Below, piece after piece: positions 27,455 to 39,557 of a stretch of DNA of 64,000 nucleotides (within the stretch, counting starts at the first letter, position 1; every line of letters starts with the position of its first letter). The DNA is from Caulobacter sp. (GTDB lineage Bacteria > Pseudomonadota > Alphaproteobacteria > Caulobacterales > Caulobacteraceae). The notes under the pieces are model-generated. The model did not search any database, was not told where the DNA came from, and worked only from the letters and a program-made list of their open reading frames with translations. The stretch is from NCBI GenBank assembly GCA_030683005.1, contig JAUXMY010000032.1, positions 1 through 64,000 of the forward strand, read 5' to 3'. Made by a program: the position numbers and the translations under genes.

Positions 27455-29091
27455 GACCGCCGCTCGGGCAGGACGACGACGAACCTGGCGCCGGCGATCG
27501 TTTCACCGGAACTGGCGGAACTGGCCGAGTCCGGAGATTTATCTCGCGGATTCTCGCCCGATTTTTCGCCGGATCTCGCGCGATTCTCCGCATGGATTTC
27601 GCCGCCGTGCGCCTGGACGATCTGGCGGGCGATGGAGAGGCCGAGGCCTGAGTTGCCGCCGAACGCCGCGCCCTTGGGCCTCGAGGTATAGAACCGCTCG
27701 AATACGGTCTCGAGGTTGTCCTGCGGGATACCGGGGCCGTCATCCTCGACCAGCACCCGGGCCTGGCCGCGGTCATGGGTCAGGGCCACGCGCACCTCGC
27801 CGCCGGCCGGGCTGAACGAGCGCGCGTTGTCGATCAGGTTGCGGAACACCTGGCCCAGCGGACCCTCGCGACCCGAGACCGCGATCGTCTCGCCGGCCGG
27901 AACCGACAGAACCACGGTGGCCTCGCCGGGCCGGAGAGAGGCGTCATAGACCTGCACGATGTCGGTCAGCAGGCGGCCCAGGTCGATGACCCTCGGCGAG
28001 TCCCGCGACAGTTCGGCGTCCAGCCGCGAGGCGTTGGAGATGTCGGTGACCAGCCGGTCGAGCCGACCGACGTCCTGCTTCAGGATGCCCATCAACCGAT
28101 CGCGCGCCTTGGCGTCCTTGACCAGATCGAGGGTCTCGATGGCCGAACGGATCGAGGTCAGGGGGTTGCGGATCTCGTGCGCCACATCGGCGGCGAAGCG
28201 CTCCATGGCGTCCATCCGTTCCGACAGGGTATCGGTCATGTCCTCCAGCGACCGGCTGAGGTCGCCGATCTCGTCGTCGCGACGGGACAGGTCAGGCAGG
28301 GAAATCGACCGCGCCCGCGCCGCCTTCACCCGGTCCGCCGCTCGCGCCAGACGCAGCACGGGCCGGGCGACCAGCACGGTCAGCAGCACCGAGGACAGCA
28401 GGGTCACGCCCACGGCGATCAGGATGAAGGGAATCAGGTTGGCGCGTTCGCGGGCGATGATTTCGTTCACATCGCCGGCCTCGAGGGTCAGCACCCCGAC
28501 CACGGCCCGCACCCGCCGGATCGGCAGGGAGACGGAGATGACCTGTTCGCCGCTGTCGGTAATGCGGCGTCCCTTGACGATCTCGCCCGTCCTGGCCAGG
28601 GCCAGTTCCGCTTGCAGCGCCTTCGCCGCCCGCTGTTCGGTGGGGCTGGGACCGGCCTCGCGCGGCGTCTGGTCGGGCTTTCGCACCGGCGGCAGGGGCT
28701 TCCACTCGACCCGGTCGGCGACGACGTAGGAGTCGGTGATCTTGCGGCCCTCGCGGTCGAACAGCCGCACCCGGGCGTCGCGCGGCAGGTGCAGGAGCTG
28801 GAGCAGCTGGGCCGCTCGCTCGGGCTGCAGCGCCGGCTCGGGCTCGCCCACGGTGGCGGCGTCGTCGATGATGCGGGCGATCCATTCGCCCTGGGCGATC
28901 AGGCTGTCGATGCGGGCGTTGACCAGCCCGCGCCGCATCTCGTTCAGCGTCAGGGCCCCGCCGATCAGGATCGCCAGGCTGAGCAGATTGAGCGCGATGA
29001 TCAGCCGGCCGAGGCGCGAGCCCTTCGGCCAGAAGCGCCGCTTGCCCGACCCGCCGGGATCAGGACTCGCGATAGCGGTATCCGACGCCAT
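27451..29091 (-). CDS. chvG: Sensor histidine kinase ChvG/ExoS-like
   Basis: 546 residues from ATG 29091, overlapping chvI by 32 bp; the longer tracked start lies inside chvI. Membrane helix one is near residues 22-45 ([20 protein letters not shown]) and helix two near 230-255 ([22 protein letters not shown]), with a large periplasmic sensor between them. HAMP is followed by HisKA ([19 protein letters not shown], the phosphorylated His) and HATPase (N, G1 [10 protein letters not shown]2 [12 protein letters not shown]). In Caulobacter it responds to envelope stress and acidity with ChvI. Confidence 0.95.
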   Translation of the reverse strand: MASDTAIASPDPGGSGKRRFWPKGSRLGRLIIALNLLSLAILIGGALTLNEMRRGLVNARIDSLIAQGEWIARIIDDAATVGEPEPALQPERAAQLLQLLHLPRDARVRLFDREGRKITDSYVVADRVEWKPLPPVRKPDQTPREAGPSPTEQRAAKALQAELALARTGEIVKGRRITDSGEQVISVSLPIRRVRAVVGVLTLEAGDVNEIIARERANLIPFILIAVGVTLLSSVLLTVLVARPVLRLARAADRVKAARARSISLPDLSRRDDEIGDLSRSLEDMTDTLSERMDAMERFAADVAHEIRNPLTSIRSAIETLDLVKDAKARDRLMGILKQDVGRLDRLVTDISNASRLDAELSRDSPRVIDLGRLLTDIVQVYDASLRPGEATVVLSVPAGETIAVSGREGPLGQVFRNLIDNARSFSPAGGEVRVALTHDRGQARVLVEDDGPGIPQDNLETVFERFYTSRPKGAAFGGNSGLGLSIARQIVQAHGGEIHAENRARSGEKSGENPRDKSPDSASSASSGETIAGARFVVVLPERRS

Positions 29092-29770
29092 ACAGGGTCT
29101 CGATCGCGTCGAAGCTGGGATCCACCTGGCGGAACTTCTTGCGCATCCGCTTGATATGGCTGTCGATCGTGCGGTCGTCGACATAGACCTGATCGTCGTA
29201 GGCGGCGTCCATGAGGTTGTCGCGGCTCTTCACGAAGCCGGGTCGCTGGGCCAGCGACTGCAGCAGCAGGAACTCGGTGACCGTCAGGCGAACGGGCTTG
29301 CCGTCCCACAGACTGTCGTGGCGCTCGGGGTCGAGAGTCAGCTTGCCGCGCCGCATGGCCTTGGCGCCCGGGTCGACCGGAGCCGCCGGCGCGCCGCTGT
29401 CGTCCGGCACGTCCGCCCGCCGCAGCACGGCCTTGACCCGCTCCAGCAGCAGCCGCTGGCTGAACGGCTTGTGCATGTAGTCGTCGGCGCCGAGGTTGAA
29501 GCCGAGGATCTCGTCGATCTCCTCGTCCTTCGAGGTCAGCATGATCACCGGCATGTTCGACGTCTGCCGCAGACGACGCAGCAGCTCCATGCCGTCCATG
29601 CGGGGCATCTTGACGTCCAGTATCGCCAGGTCCGGCGGATTGGCCGTCAGCGACTCCAGCCCGGCCACGCCGTCATGGCAGGCGGTCACGACATGGCCAT
29701 GGCTTTCAAGCGCCAGCGAAACCGAAGCAACGATGTTCTCGTCGTCGTCCACCAGGGTGATCTTGGCCAT
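29060..29770 (-). CDS. chvI: Response regulator ChvI (OmpR family)
   Basis: 236 residues from ATG 29770 ([17 protein letters not shown]); the tracked start adds 30 codons. The receiver has acidic DDD at residues 8-10, the phosphorylated Asp in [17 protein letters not shown], Lys in DYMHKPFS, and a C-terminal winged helix with [19 protein letters not shown] and [18 protein letters not shown]. It controls envelope, exopolysaccharide and virulence-type genes in Alphaproteobacteria. chvG, hprK and the PTS genes follow on the same strand. Confidence 0.95.
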   Translation of the reverse strand: MAKITLVDDDENIVASVSLALESHGHVVTACHDGVAGLESLTANPPDLAILDVKMPRMDGMELLRRLRQTSNMPVIMLTSKDEEIDEILGFNLGADDYMHKPFSQRLLLERVKAVLRRADVPDDSGAPAAPVDPGAKAMRRGKLTLDPERHDSLWDGKPVRLTVTEFLLLQSLAQRPGFVKSRDNLMDAAYDDQVYVDDRTIDSHIKRMRKKFRQVDPSFDAIETLYGVGYRYRES

Positions 29771-29915
29771 GGGTATCCTTCTGAATGACGGGCCGCTGTG
29801 GCGATCCTTACCTGAGGCGGCGTCCTGTTGCAGGGAATTCCGCTGACAGCGTGGCGTCAATGGGGCGGAGGCATCGTAAACGCGGCCTTAGGGTGTTCCC
29901 CGGCATAACAGCGTC

Positions 29916-31621
29916 ATGCGGGGAAAGGTCCACTACGAACTGTTCGTGCGTCGCCAGCCCGGGTCCGGATGGACCCTGGACATGGCGACCGAGGACCGTG
30001 CGCGGGCACTGGAGTCCGCCGAGGAGCTGCTGGCCGAGGGCCGCGTCGCCGCCGTCCGGGTCAGCAAGGAAGTCCTCGATGAGGAGACCCGCGAGTTCAC
30101 CTCCGTCACCATCCTGAACAAGGGTGCGCCCGAACGGGCCAGGCAGAAGAAGGCGCCCGAGGACAACACCCCGCTCTGCGTCAGCCCGGCCGACCTCTAC
30201 ACCTGCCATGCCCGCGAGCGGATCGGCCGGCTGCTGGACAACTGGCTGGCCCGGCAACACGCGACGCCGTTCGAGCTGCTGCACCGTCCGGACCTGGTCC
30301 AGAAGCTGGAAGCGTCCGGCGTCGAGTTGCAGCACGCCATCCAGAAGGTCGCCATTCCCGAGGCCCAGGCCCGGGGGATCAGCGTCCATGAAATCATTCG
30401 CTCGTTCCAGAAGCTGGCCGAGCGAGCCATCGAGCGCATTCTGAAGGACCAGAAGCGCGGTCAGCTGCCCAACCTGGACAAGGAAGGCTTCGCCGCGGCC
30501 GCCGAGCGGCTGGTGAGCGAACCCGAGCGCGCATATCTGCTCGGCGCCGGCGTGGCCGCCTCCATCGCGCCGGCCAAGGGCTGGGCCGAGAAGGTCAGCC
30601 TGCTGCTCGACCTCGCCGACGCCGCGCCGGTCAACCCGCAGGCCCGCGATCATGCCCTTCAGGTGCTCGAAAAGCCGCTGACCGAAATTCTGGGCTCTCG
30701 CGCCGGTCTGGCCGAACTGCTTGGCGCTGATCTCGACCTGGGCTCACAGCTCGCCGCCATGACCCGGCTGGCCGGCGCCGACGCCGTCGAGGCGCTGATT
30801 TCAATCGAGCCGTCGGTCGCCCGCGTCATGCCGCCACTGGAAGGTCCGGCCGCGCGCCTCGCCAACTGGCTGGGCGGCCCGCATTTCGAATCCTGCCGCG
30901 CCGCCATCGCCCAGCGGGTGTTGCGCGAACTGACCGGCCCGCGTCGTCTCAAGCCGAACCAGGCCGTCGAGGAGATCGACCTCCTCCGCGGCTTGGCCAT
31001 GGCCCTGACCGCCGCTGGCGGGCGGGTGCTGTCGATCGAGGATATTCACGGCGCCTTCACCGCCCGGTCGAAGGCCATGGTCACAGGCGACTTCGTCGAC
31101 GCTCTGCTGGGCAAGGACAAGGGGGCGCGGGAGGAGATCGAGCTGCTGATCCGCCTGGCCGAGAATGTCACAGGCGGGGCCAACAAGCGCCAGGCCGCCC
31201 GCTGGCTGAACGCCAATGTGTCGGCATTGCGGTTCGAGAAGGAAATGCGCTTCGGGCCCGATTCCCCGGCCCAGAAGCTGGCGACGCTCGCGGCCATCCA
31301 GAAGTCGATCCAGCGCGCCGGGCTGGTCGTCGAAGAAGCCGGCCCGATCCTCGCCAAGGTCGGCGAGGTCGGCGGCCTTATCGAGGCTGATTCGAAGCTC
31401 GTGGCGACGGTGGCCCGGGCGCCCGCGCCAGCCGTGCATCGCCTGAACCTGCTGCTGAAACTGGCGATCGGCGAAGCCGGCCCGACCGGACCGGTCAGCG
31501 AGCGCGCCCGCGCCGAGGCCGCCAGGCTGATGCGGGCGCCCGAGACGCGGGAGGAGCTGGTGAAGTCGCCGGACGCTCTCGACAAGGTGCGGGGCCTGGC
31601 ACAAGCCTGCGGGCTGGCCGC

Positions 31622-31625
<4 letters not shown>
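29916..31625 (+). CDS. Conserved-looking protein of unknown function (569 residues)
   Basis: I do not recognise this family. The N-terminal 70 residues resemble a small alpha/beta domain (VHYELFVRRQPGSGWTLDMA, then RALESAEELLAEGRVAAVRV and a strand TSVTILNK). The following 480 residues are almost all helical and repeat-like, with Ala/Leu heptad content and few cysteines. There is no signal peptide or membrane helix, so it is probably cytoplasmic. It is divergent from chvI and its TAG stop shares CTAG with the stop of the convergent aminotransferase gene. Codon use matches neighbours. Confidence 0.75.
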
Positions 31626-34337
<2,712 letters not shown>

Positions 34338-34347
34338 AGGCGCCGCC

Positions 34348-35133
34348 TCACATCGCGCTGATGCCACCGTCCAGCTTCAGCTCGGCGCCGGTCATGAACT
34401 TGCTCTCGTCACTGGCCAGGTAGAGCACGGCGTTGGCGATATCGAGCGTCTCGCCGATGTGGCCCAGCGGGATCTGGCGGCCCAGCTTGGCCTCGGCCTC
34501 GTCCTTGCCGAACATCTGCCGGATCGGGTCCAGGATCGGGGTGTCGATGAAGGTCGGGTGGATCGAGTTTGAGCGGATGTCCCACTTCTGCTTGGCGCAG
34601 TAGAGGGCGATGTTCTTGCTCAACAGCCAGACGGCGGCCTTCGACGCGTTGTAGGCAGGGCCGCTGTGGTTGGCGATCAGACCGGCGATCGAGCTGACGT
34701 TGATGATCGAGCCTGGCTGGTTGTGGCGCATGTATTTCAGCGCGTGCTTGCCGCCCAGGAAGACGGAGTCGACGTTCACCGCCATCACCGTCCGGAAGTC
34801 CTCCAGGCTGCACTGGTCCAGGTTGCCGCCCTTGCTGATGCCGGCGTTGTTGACCAGCACCGAGATGCCGCCCATCGCCGCATCGGCTTCCTCAAGCGCG
34901 AAGATCCACTGGTCTTCCTTCGTCACGTCCAGCGGGAAGGCGAAGGCTGTCCCCTCGCCGTGGGCGGCGTTGATCTCGGCCGCCACGGCCCTGGCGCCGT
35001 CGAGGTTGATATCCGCCAGGCTGACCTTCGCGCCCTCCTCCGCGAGCCGCCGGGCCATGGCCGCGCCCAGTCCCTGGGCGGCGCCGGTGATGAAGGCCTT
35101 CTTGCCGGCCACCCGGCCCGTGCTGCTGGTCAT
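34348..35133 (-). CDS. Short-chain dehydrogenase/reductase
   Basis: 261 residues, classical SDR. The cofactor motif is KAFITGAAQGLGAAMARRLA, with NNAG in VLVNNAGISKG and the active-site Ser/Tyr/Lys in NVSSIAGLIANHSGPAYNASKAA-type order (Ser, Tyr 13 residues later, Lys). The C-terminal end GAELKLDGGISAM is typical. DVTKED in the adenine region suggests NAD(H). The substrate is unknown. It lies 12 bp after the HAD hydrolase gene, so they are probably cotranscribed. Confidence 0.92.
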   Translation of the reverse strand: MTSSTGRVAGKKAFITGAAQGLGAAMARRLAEEGAKVSLADINLDGARAVAAEINAAHGEGTAFAFPLDVTKEDQWIFALEEADAAMGGISVLVNNAGISKGGNLDQCSLEDFRTVMAVNVDSVFLGGKHALKYMRHNQPGSIINVSSIAGLIANHSGPAYNASKAAVWLLSKNIALYCAKQKWDIRSNSIHPTFIDTPILDPIRQMFGKDEAEAKLGRQIPLGHIGETLDIANAVLYLASDESKFMTGAELKLDGGISAM

Positions 35134-35145
35134 GCGCGTTTCTCC

Positions 35146-35790
35146 CTATTCGAAGATCAGGTCGGTCGCGGCCGACAGCTCGGCCAGGGCCTGGTCGACG
35201 CCGCCGACCTTGATCGCCCGCATGCCCAGCTGTGCAGCCGGCTTGCAGTTGATGCCCAGGTCGTCGAGGTAGACGCAGTCGGCCGGATCGACCGACAACT
35301 GCTCGCACATCATCTGGTAGATGCGCGGGTCCGGTTTGCGGACGCCGGCCTTCGAGCTCTCGATCACCGCGTCGAACAGCGCCATGACCTCCGCCACCTG
35401 CCTGGCCTTGTCGCTGGTCCCGGCCATACCGGCGCCGTGACCGGTCTGGACGTTGTTGGTGATGCAGCCGACCTTGAAGTGCTGCTTGCACTGCTCCAGC
35501 GCCGCCACCATCCGGGGCCGCACGTCGCCCGAAAGGCGCGGCAGGATATCGGCGCCCCGCACCGCATGACCCAGCGCCGTCGCCTCTTCGAGGAACTTCA
35601 CGTCGAAGGTCGCGGCGTCGATCTCGTTGCGCTCGAACAGGGCCCAGGCGTTGTCGAGCGGGTTGGTGGCGTTGATGCCCCGGATGAAGTCGCGCGGCAG
35701 GCCGATCTCGGCCTCGTAGCGGTTGAACGCCTCGAAGGGCGAGGAGGTGATCACCCCGCCGAAATCCCAGATTACCGCCGCTACCGCCAC
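35146..35790 (-). CDS. HAD-family hydrolase
   Basis: 214 residues, GTG start. The first HAD motif is AVIWDFGGVITSSPF (nucleophile Asp), the Thr motif is VGCITNNVQTG, the Lys is in GVRKPDPRIYQM and the acidic motif in YLDDLGINCKPA. DFGGV rather than DxD suggests the epoxide-hydrolase-N-terminal/acyl-phosphate phosphatase-like subgroup. It is followed closely by an SDR gene. The substrate is unknown. Confidence 0.88.
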   Translation of the reverse strand: MAVAAVIWDFGGVITSSPFEAFNRYEAEIGLPRDFIRGINATNPLDNAWALFERNEIDAATFDVKFLEEATALGHAVRGADILPRLSGDVRPRMVAALEQCKQHFKVGCITNNVQTGHGAGMAGTSDKARQVAEVMALFDAVIESSKAGVRKPDPRIYQMMCEQLSVDPADCVYLDDLGINCKPAAQLGMRAIKVGGVDQALAELSAATDLIFE

Positions 35791-35857
35791 TGATCGTTCC
35801 CCTTGTTTTCGGCGCGGACGCTAGACAGCGCGGGTGGGTGGTGCAACCCGTCACCGC

Positions 35858-36223
35858 ATGATCCCGCGTCCAATCCGCATTGCTGTCTTCCTCGCCGCCT
35901 GCGCGACCATCGTCTGGCTTTCGGTGACGCCGACCACCGCCCTTCCCGGGGTGAACATGTGGGACAAGCTGGAGCATGCCGGCGCCTACTTCGGCCTGGC
36001 TTTGCTGGGCGCCTGGGCGTTCCGGGCAGGGTCCTGGCGGCTGGCGGGCGGCCTGTTCGCGCTCGGCGTCGGACTGGAGATCGCCCAGGCGACGATGGGC
36101 TGGGGTCGTCAGGGCGATGTGCTGGACGCCCTTGCCAACAGCGCCGGGATCGCGATGGGCCTCGGCCTGGCGCGCCTGGTTGGGGAACGGCTCATGGTTA
36201 AGTCTCCCGCCCGGGGTGAATGA
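35858..36223 (+). CDS. VanZ-family membrane protein
   Basis: 121 residues from ATG 35858, favoured over the tracked start 8 codons upstream. Four short transmembrane helices and the motif NMWDKLEHAGAYFGLALLG (VanZ-like DK..H) are visible, with GWGRQGDVLDALANSAGIAMG in the C-terminal half. VanZ proteins give low-level teicoplanin resistance in enterococci, but most homologues are of unknown function. Divergent from the HAD gene. Confidence 0.85.
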   Translation: MIPRPIRIAVFLAACATIVWLSVTPTTALPGVNMWDKLEHAGAYFGLALLGAWAFRAGSWRLAGGLFALGVGLEIAQATMGWGRQGDVLDALANSAGIAMGLGLARLVGERLMVKSPARGE

Positions 36224-36285
36224 GTCCAGGGGCGGCCCTGGCAGGCGGTATCGTCGGGCCTTAACCGGCGTCCCTCGAGGCTTCC

Positions 36286-36918
36286 ATGCTGATCCGCCTG
36301 CCGTTGTCGCTGTTCGTGGCGACCCTCGTGATGGCCTGCACCCCGCAGGGCAAGCCGGCCGCCGTGGCCGACAAGGCCCCTGTCGCCGAGGCGGCTTCGG
36401 CGTCCGACAAGGCCGCGATCTGCCGCGCCAGATGCATGGCGGCCGACGTGGCGCCCGAGCCCGTGGCGAAGCCCGCGGCCAAACCCGTCCGGCCGCGCGT
36501 TCACCGCGTCTCTGACCGCCCCCGCGCGATCAAGGGAACCGGCCGCGTCGCCCGCGGCGATTACGTCTCCGAGGGCCCGAGGGGCGGCGTCTATGGCGGA
36601 GCCTATGGCGTCCGCTACGCCGGATCGTCCGTGTCGGTGACCGAGACCAGCTCGTCCAGCGTCGGCTACCGCTACAGCGAGTCCGGGGAACGCCGGGGCT
36701 TGCGCGGCGGGACCTATGCCTCCGGATCGAGCGGCGACTACGCCTATGGCGCGTCCGGCGGCGGCTACGCCTCGGGCGGTTCGGGCCGCGAAAGCCGCTA
36801 TGGCCCGCCGCCGGCCACCGTTGGCGCTCCGCTCCATCGCCCGCACGGCCCGAGCGGCCAGATGGCCGGCATCACCCGTGACGGCGCCCTGACCTGGCCG
36901 GGCAAGGTCGCCTACTAG
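36286..36918 (+). CDS. Gly/Ser/Tyr-rich lipoprotein of unknown function
   Basis: 210 residues. The lipobox VMAC at residues 15-18 gives a probable mature lipid-modified Cys. An Ala/Lys/Pro segment with CRARC follows, and from about residue 85 to 185 the sequence is low complexity, with GGVYGGAYGVRYAG, SSSSVGYRYSES and YAYGASGGGYASGG repeats. This resembles surface or adhesion matrix proteins, but no domain is recognised. The next gene is a 34-residue membrane peptide. Confidence 0.7.
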   Translation: MLIRLPLSLFVATLVMACTPQGKPAAVADKAPVAEAASASDKAAICRARCMAADVAPEPVAKPAAKPVRPRVHRVSDRPRAIKGTGRVARGDYVSEGPRGGVYGGAYGVRYAGSSVSVTETSSSSVGYRYSESGERRGLRGGTYASGSSGDYAYGASGGGYASGGSGRESRYGPPPATVGAPLHRPHGPSGQMAGITRDGALTWPGKVAY

Positions 36919-36994
36919 CCCGATCCCGCCGCGCTGGCGCGCGCCTTGCCGACCTTCCTTCTCACTGAACCGAAACGGCACAAGGGAGAAGGCC

Positions 36995-37099
36995 ATGCGT
37001 TCGCCAAACGGTCCGCTGTTCAAGCGCTACGAGGTCCTCGCGATCATCGCGTTCGTGACCGCCGCCGCCTGCCTGGCGGCGCTGAAGGTGGCCTACTAG
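36995..37099 (+). CDS. 34-residue single-span membrane peptide (below ORF-track limit)
   Basis: ATG 36995 to TAG 37099, with AAGGGAGAAGG five bases before the start. The product MRSPNGPLFKRYEVLAIIAF continues with one clear membrane helix (VLAIIAFVTAAACLAALKVA) and a positively charged N-terminus, so N-in orientation is expected. The frame is not covered by the provided track because it is short. Its final codons (LKVAY) match the ends of the preceding lipoprotein (GKVAY). The function is unknown. Confidence 0.55.
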   Translation: MRSPNGPLFKRYEVLAIIAFVTAAACLAALKVAY

Positions 37100-37173
37100 C
37101 CGCCGCCCCCGGGGAACCAGACCCCGCGGCCGGCGCTTGATCCTGCTGGGGTGGGGCCCGGAGGTCTCCCAGC

Positions 37174-39192
37174 TTGCCTGTACGCCTGCCTGATCTGCCG
37201 GAGCTGTTGCGACGCGGAGCCGCCGCCCGCGACGCCATCCCGCCGCGCGCCCGGCTGGGGCTGGCCGGGCTCTCGACGCTTGTCCTGGCGACCGTCATCC
37301 TCCTGCTCGTGTTCGACTGGAACTGGCTGCGCGGCCCGCTCGCGGGCGCGGCCTCGGCCCGGCTCGGACGTCCGGTCGCCATCGAGGGGAACCTGAACGT
37401 CCACCCCTGGTCGCTCCGCCCCCGCGCCGAGATCCATGGCCTGCGCATCGGCCAGCCCGCCTGGGCCGAGGGCGACATGGCCCGCGTCGAGCGGCTGGCC
37501 GTCCAGGTTGAACTGCCGCCGCTGCTGCTCGGTCGCGTGGTGATGCCCTATGTGGAGATTCGCAAGCCGGACGTGTCCCTGCTCAGGCTCGCGGATGGTC
37601 GCGCAAACTGGTCGTTCGGCGGCGGCAAGGGCGGCGCGAGGCTGCCCGCCATTCGTCGGTTCATCATCGACGAGGGTCGGCTGAAGCTGGACGACCGGCG
37701 GCGCAAATCCACCTTCGAAGGCACGGTCTACACCGACGAGCGCACCGTTGGTCCGCGCCGGGGCGTCTTCGCGCTGCGCGGGGAGGGCCGGCTGAACGGC
37801 GAGGCCTTCAGGGCCGAGGTCACCGGCGCGCCGTTGTTGAACGTCTCGCCCGCGCGCCCCTATCCCTTTGACGCCGACGTCCGCGCCGGCGCCACCCGTA
37901 TCCTCGCCAAGGGCAGCATAACCCGGCCGTTTGACCTTGGCCGCTTCGACACCAGCCTGACGGTCACCGGCGCCGACCTGAACAACCTCTATGGCCTGAC
38001 CGGTCTGACCCTGCCCAATACGCCCCCCTACCGGGTGTCCGGCCAACTGCGCCGCGAACGGACCCGGTGGATCTTCGGCAAGGTCAACGGCCGTATCGGC
38101 GACAGTGATATCGCCGGCGACCTGAGCGTCGATACCCGCGGGGAGAGGCCGTATCTCGAAGCCGACCTTCGCTCGCGCCGGCTGGACTTCGACGATCTCG
38201 CCTCGATCTTCGGCGGCGCGCCGTCCCGGGCGCGGGGCGAAGCCGTGTCCGCCGACCAGAAGGCTGTCGGCGCCAGGCTGGCGGCCCAGCGCCGGATCTT
38301 TCCCGACGCCACCCTCCAGGTCGACCGCATCCGGGCGATGGACGCGAAGGTCAAGTACCGCGCCGAGGCCGTCAACGCGCCGCGCCTGCCGCTCCGCAAG
38401 GTCGCGCTCGACCTGGCGCTGAAGGACGGCGTGCTGACGGGCGACCCCGTGTCCGTCACCTTCTCAAGGGGAACGCTCGCCGGGACGGCCCGCCTGGACG
38501 CCAGCGGCGCGCGGCCACGCACCGATGTCGACCTGCGGCTGACCGGCGCCCGTCTTGAGGACTGGATCACCACGCGCTTCGCCGGCGAGCCTGTGATCGA
38601 GGGGCAGATGGCGGCCCGGGCCAAACTGACCGGCTACGGGAACTCGGTCCGCGCGGCCGCCGGCAGCGCCACCGGGTCGCTGACCGTGGTCGCGCCCTCC
38701 GGCGAACTGCGGCAGGCCTTCGCCGAACTGCTGGGCGTCAACATCTCCAAGGGTCTGCTGCTGCTGCTGTCGGAGAGCCCCAACCGCAGCAAGGTCCGAT
38801 GCGCCGTGGCGGACTTCAAGGTCACCGACGGCGTGGCGCGCGCCAACCGCATCATCGTCGATACCGACGTGGTGCTGGTGAAGGGCGAGGGGACCGTCAA
38901 CCTGCGCACCGAACGGCTGGACCTCAGGTTCGAGGGCGAATCCAAGAAGCCGCGCCTGCTGCGCCTGTTCATGCCCATCACTGTCAACGGTCCGCTGACC
39001 AAACCCGGCATCGATCTCGATACCAGCAACGCCCTGGCGCAGGGCGGGATCGGCGCGGCGCTGGCTGCTCTGGTGAACCCGCTCGCCGCCATTCTACCGT
39101 TTGTGGAGCCTGGTCTGGCGGAGGACGCCAACTGCGCCGGGCTGATTGCCGAGGGAAAGCGCAAGGGCGCCCCGGTGAAGGCGACGCGATGA
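37174..39192 (+). CDS. AsmA-family protein
   Basis: 672 residues from TTG 37174. One N-terminal membrane anchor (about residues 28-46, LGLAGLSTLVLATVILLLVF) precedes a long periplasmic, beta-rich part. AsmA-type features are RLGRPVAIEGNLNVHPWSLRPR near residue 65, GLRIGQPAWAEGDMARVERL and a C-terminal ring-like segment FMPITVNGPLTKPGIDLD. Such proteins are thought to bridge inner and outer membrane and help lipid transport. The next two genes (103 residues and DUF1206) follow closely. Confidence 0.9.
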   Translation: MPVRLPDLPELLRRGAAARDAIPPRARLGLAGLSTLVLATVILLLVFDWNWLRGPLAGAASARLGRPVAIEGNLNVHPWSLRPRAEIHGLRIGQPAWAEGDMARVERLAVQVELPPLLLGRVVMPYVEIRKPDVSLLRLADGRANWSFGGGKGGARLPAIRRFIIDEGRLKLDDRRRKSTFEGTVYTDERTVGPRRGVFALRGEGRLNGEAFRAEVTGAPLLNVSPARPYPFDADVRAGATRILAKGSITRPFDLGRFDTSLTVTGADLNNLYGLTGLTLPNTPPYRVSGQLRRERTRWIFGKVNGRIGDSDIAGDLSVDTRGERPYLEADLRSRRLDFDDLASIFGGAPSRARGEAVSADQKAVGARLAAQRRIFPDATLQVDRIRAMDAKVKYRAEAVNAPRLPLRKVALDLALKDGVLTGDPVSVTFSRGTLAGTARLDASGARPRTDVDLRLTGARLEDWITTRFAGEPVIEGQMAARAKLTGYGNSVRAAAGSATGSLTVVAPSGELRQAFAELLGVNISKGLLLLLSESPNRSKVRCAVADFKVTDGVARANRIIVDTDVVLVKGEGTVNLRTERLDLRFEGESKKPRLLRLFMPITVNGPLTKPGIDLDTSNALAQGGIGAALAALVNPLAAILPFVEPGLAEDANCAGLIAEGKRKGAPVKATR

Positions 39193-39242
39193 CGGATCAA
39201 ACCCGGGGGCAGCGGCGTTAGTCGGCGGAAGAGGAGCTTTCT

Positions 39243-39554
39243 ATGACCACCGACGCCACGCCCTACACCTTCCCTGACAATCGCCGCGGCACGGTCGCCG
39301 GCGTCTTCGACGCGGCCCGCGCGCTGCTCGGCTCGACCCGGGAACCGCCGGCGGCGCGGCAGCTTCACCAGCAGGAACTGGCCGCCAACGCCAAGGCGCT
39401 GGCCGGCAACGTCGCCAGCCAGGTGAAGGCCAGGCCGATCCCGCCGGTCCTGATCGCGGCCGGCATCGGCCTGGTCTTTCTGTTCAGCAAACGGGCCCGC
39501 GGCGCGGCGCTGACCGCCGGGACCTTCGCGCTCGACCAGTACCGCAAGCGCTAG
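39243..39554 (+). CDS. Small membrane protein of unknown function
   Basis: 103 residues, preceded by GAGGAG. The N-terminal half is soluble with a long helix (QLHQQELAANAKALAGNVAS). One hydrophobic segment, PPVLIAAGIGLVFLFS, is followed by a second, weaker one and a basic tail. It may be a DUF3618-like or phage-holin-type accessory protein, but no family is certain. It ends 3 bp before the DUF1206 gene, so the two are likely cotranscribed. Confidence 0.65.
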   Translation: MTTDATPYTFPDNRRGTVAGVFDAARALLGSTREPPAARQLHQQELAANAKALAGNVASQVKARPIPPVLIAAGIGLVFLFSKRARGAALTAGTFALDQYRKR

Positions 39555-39557
39555 GCC

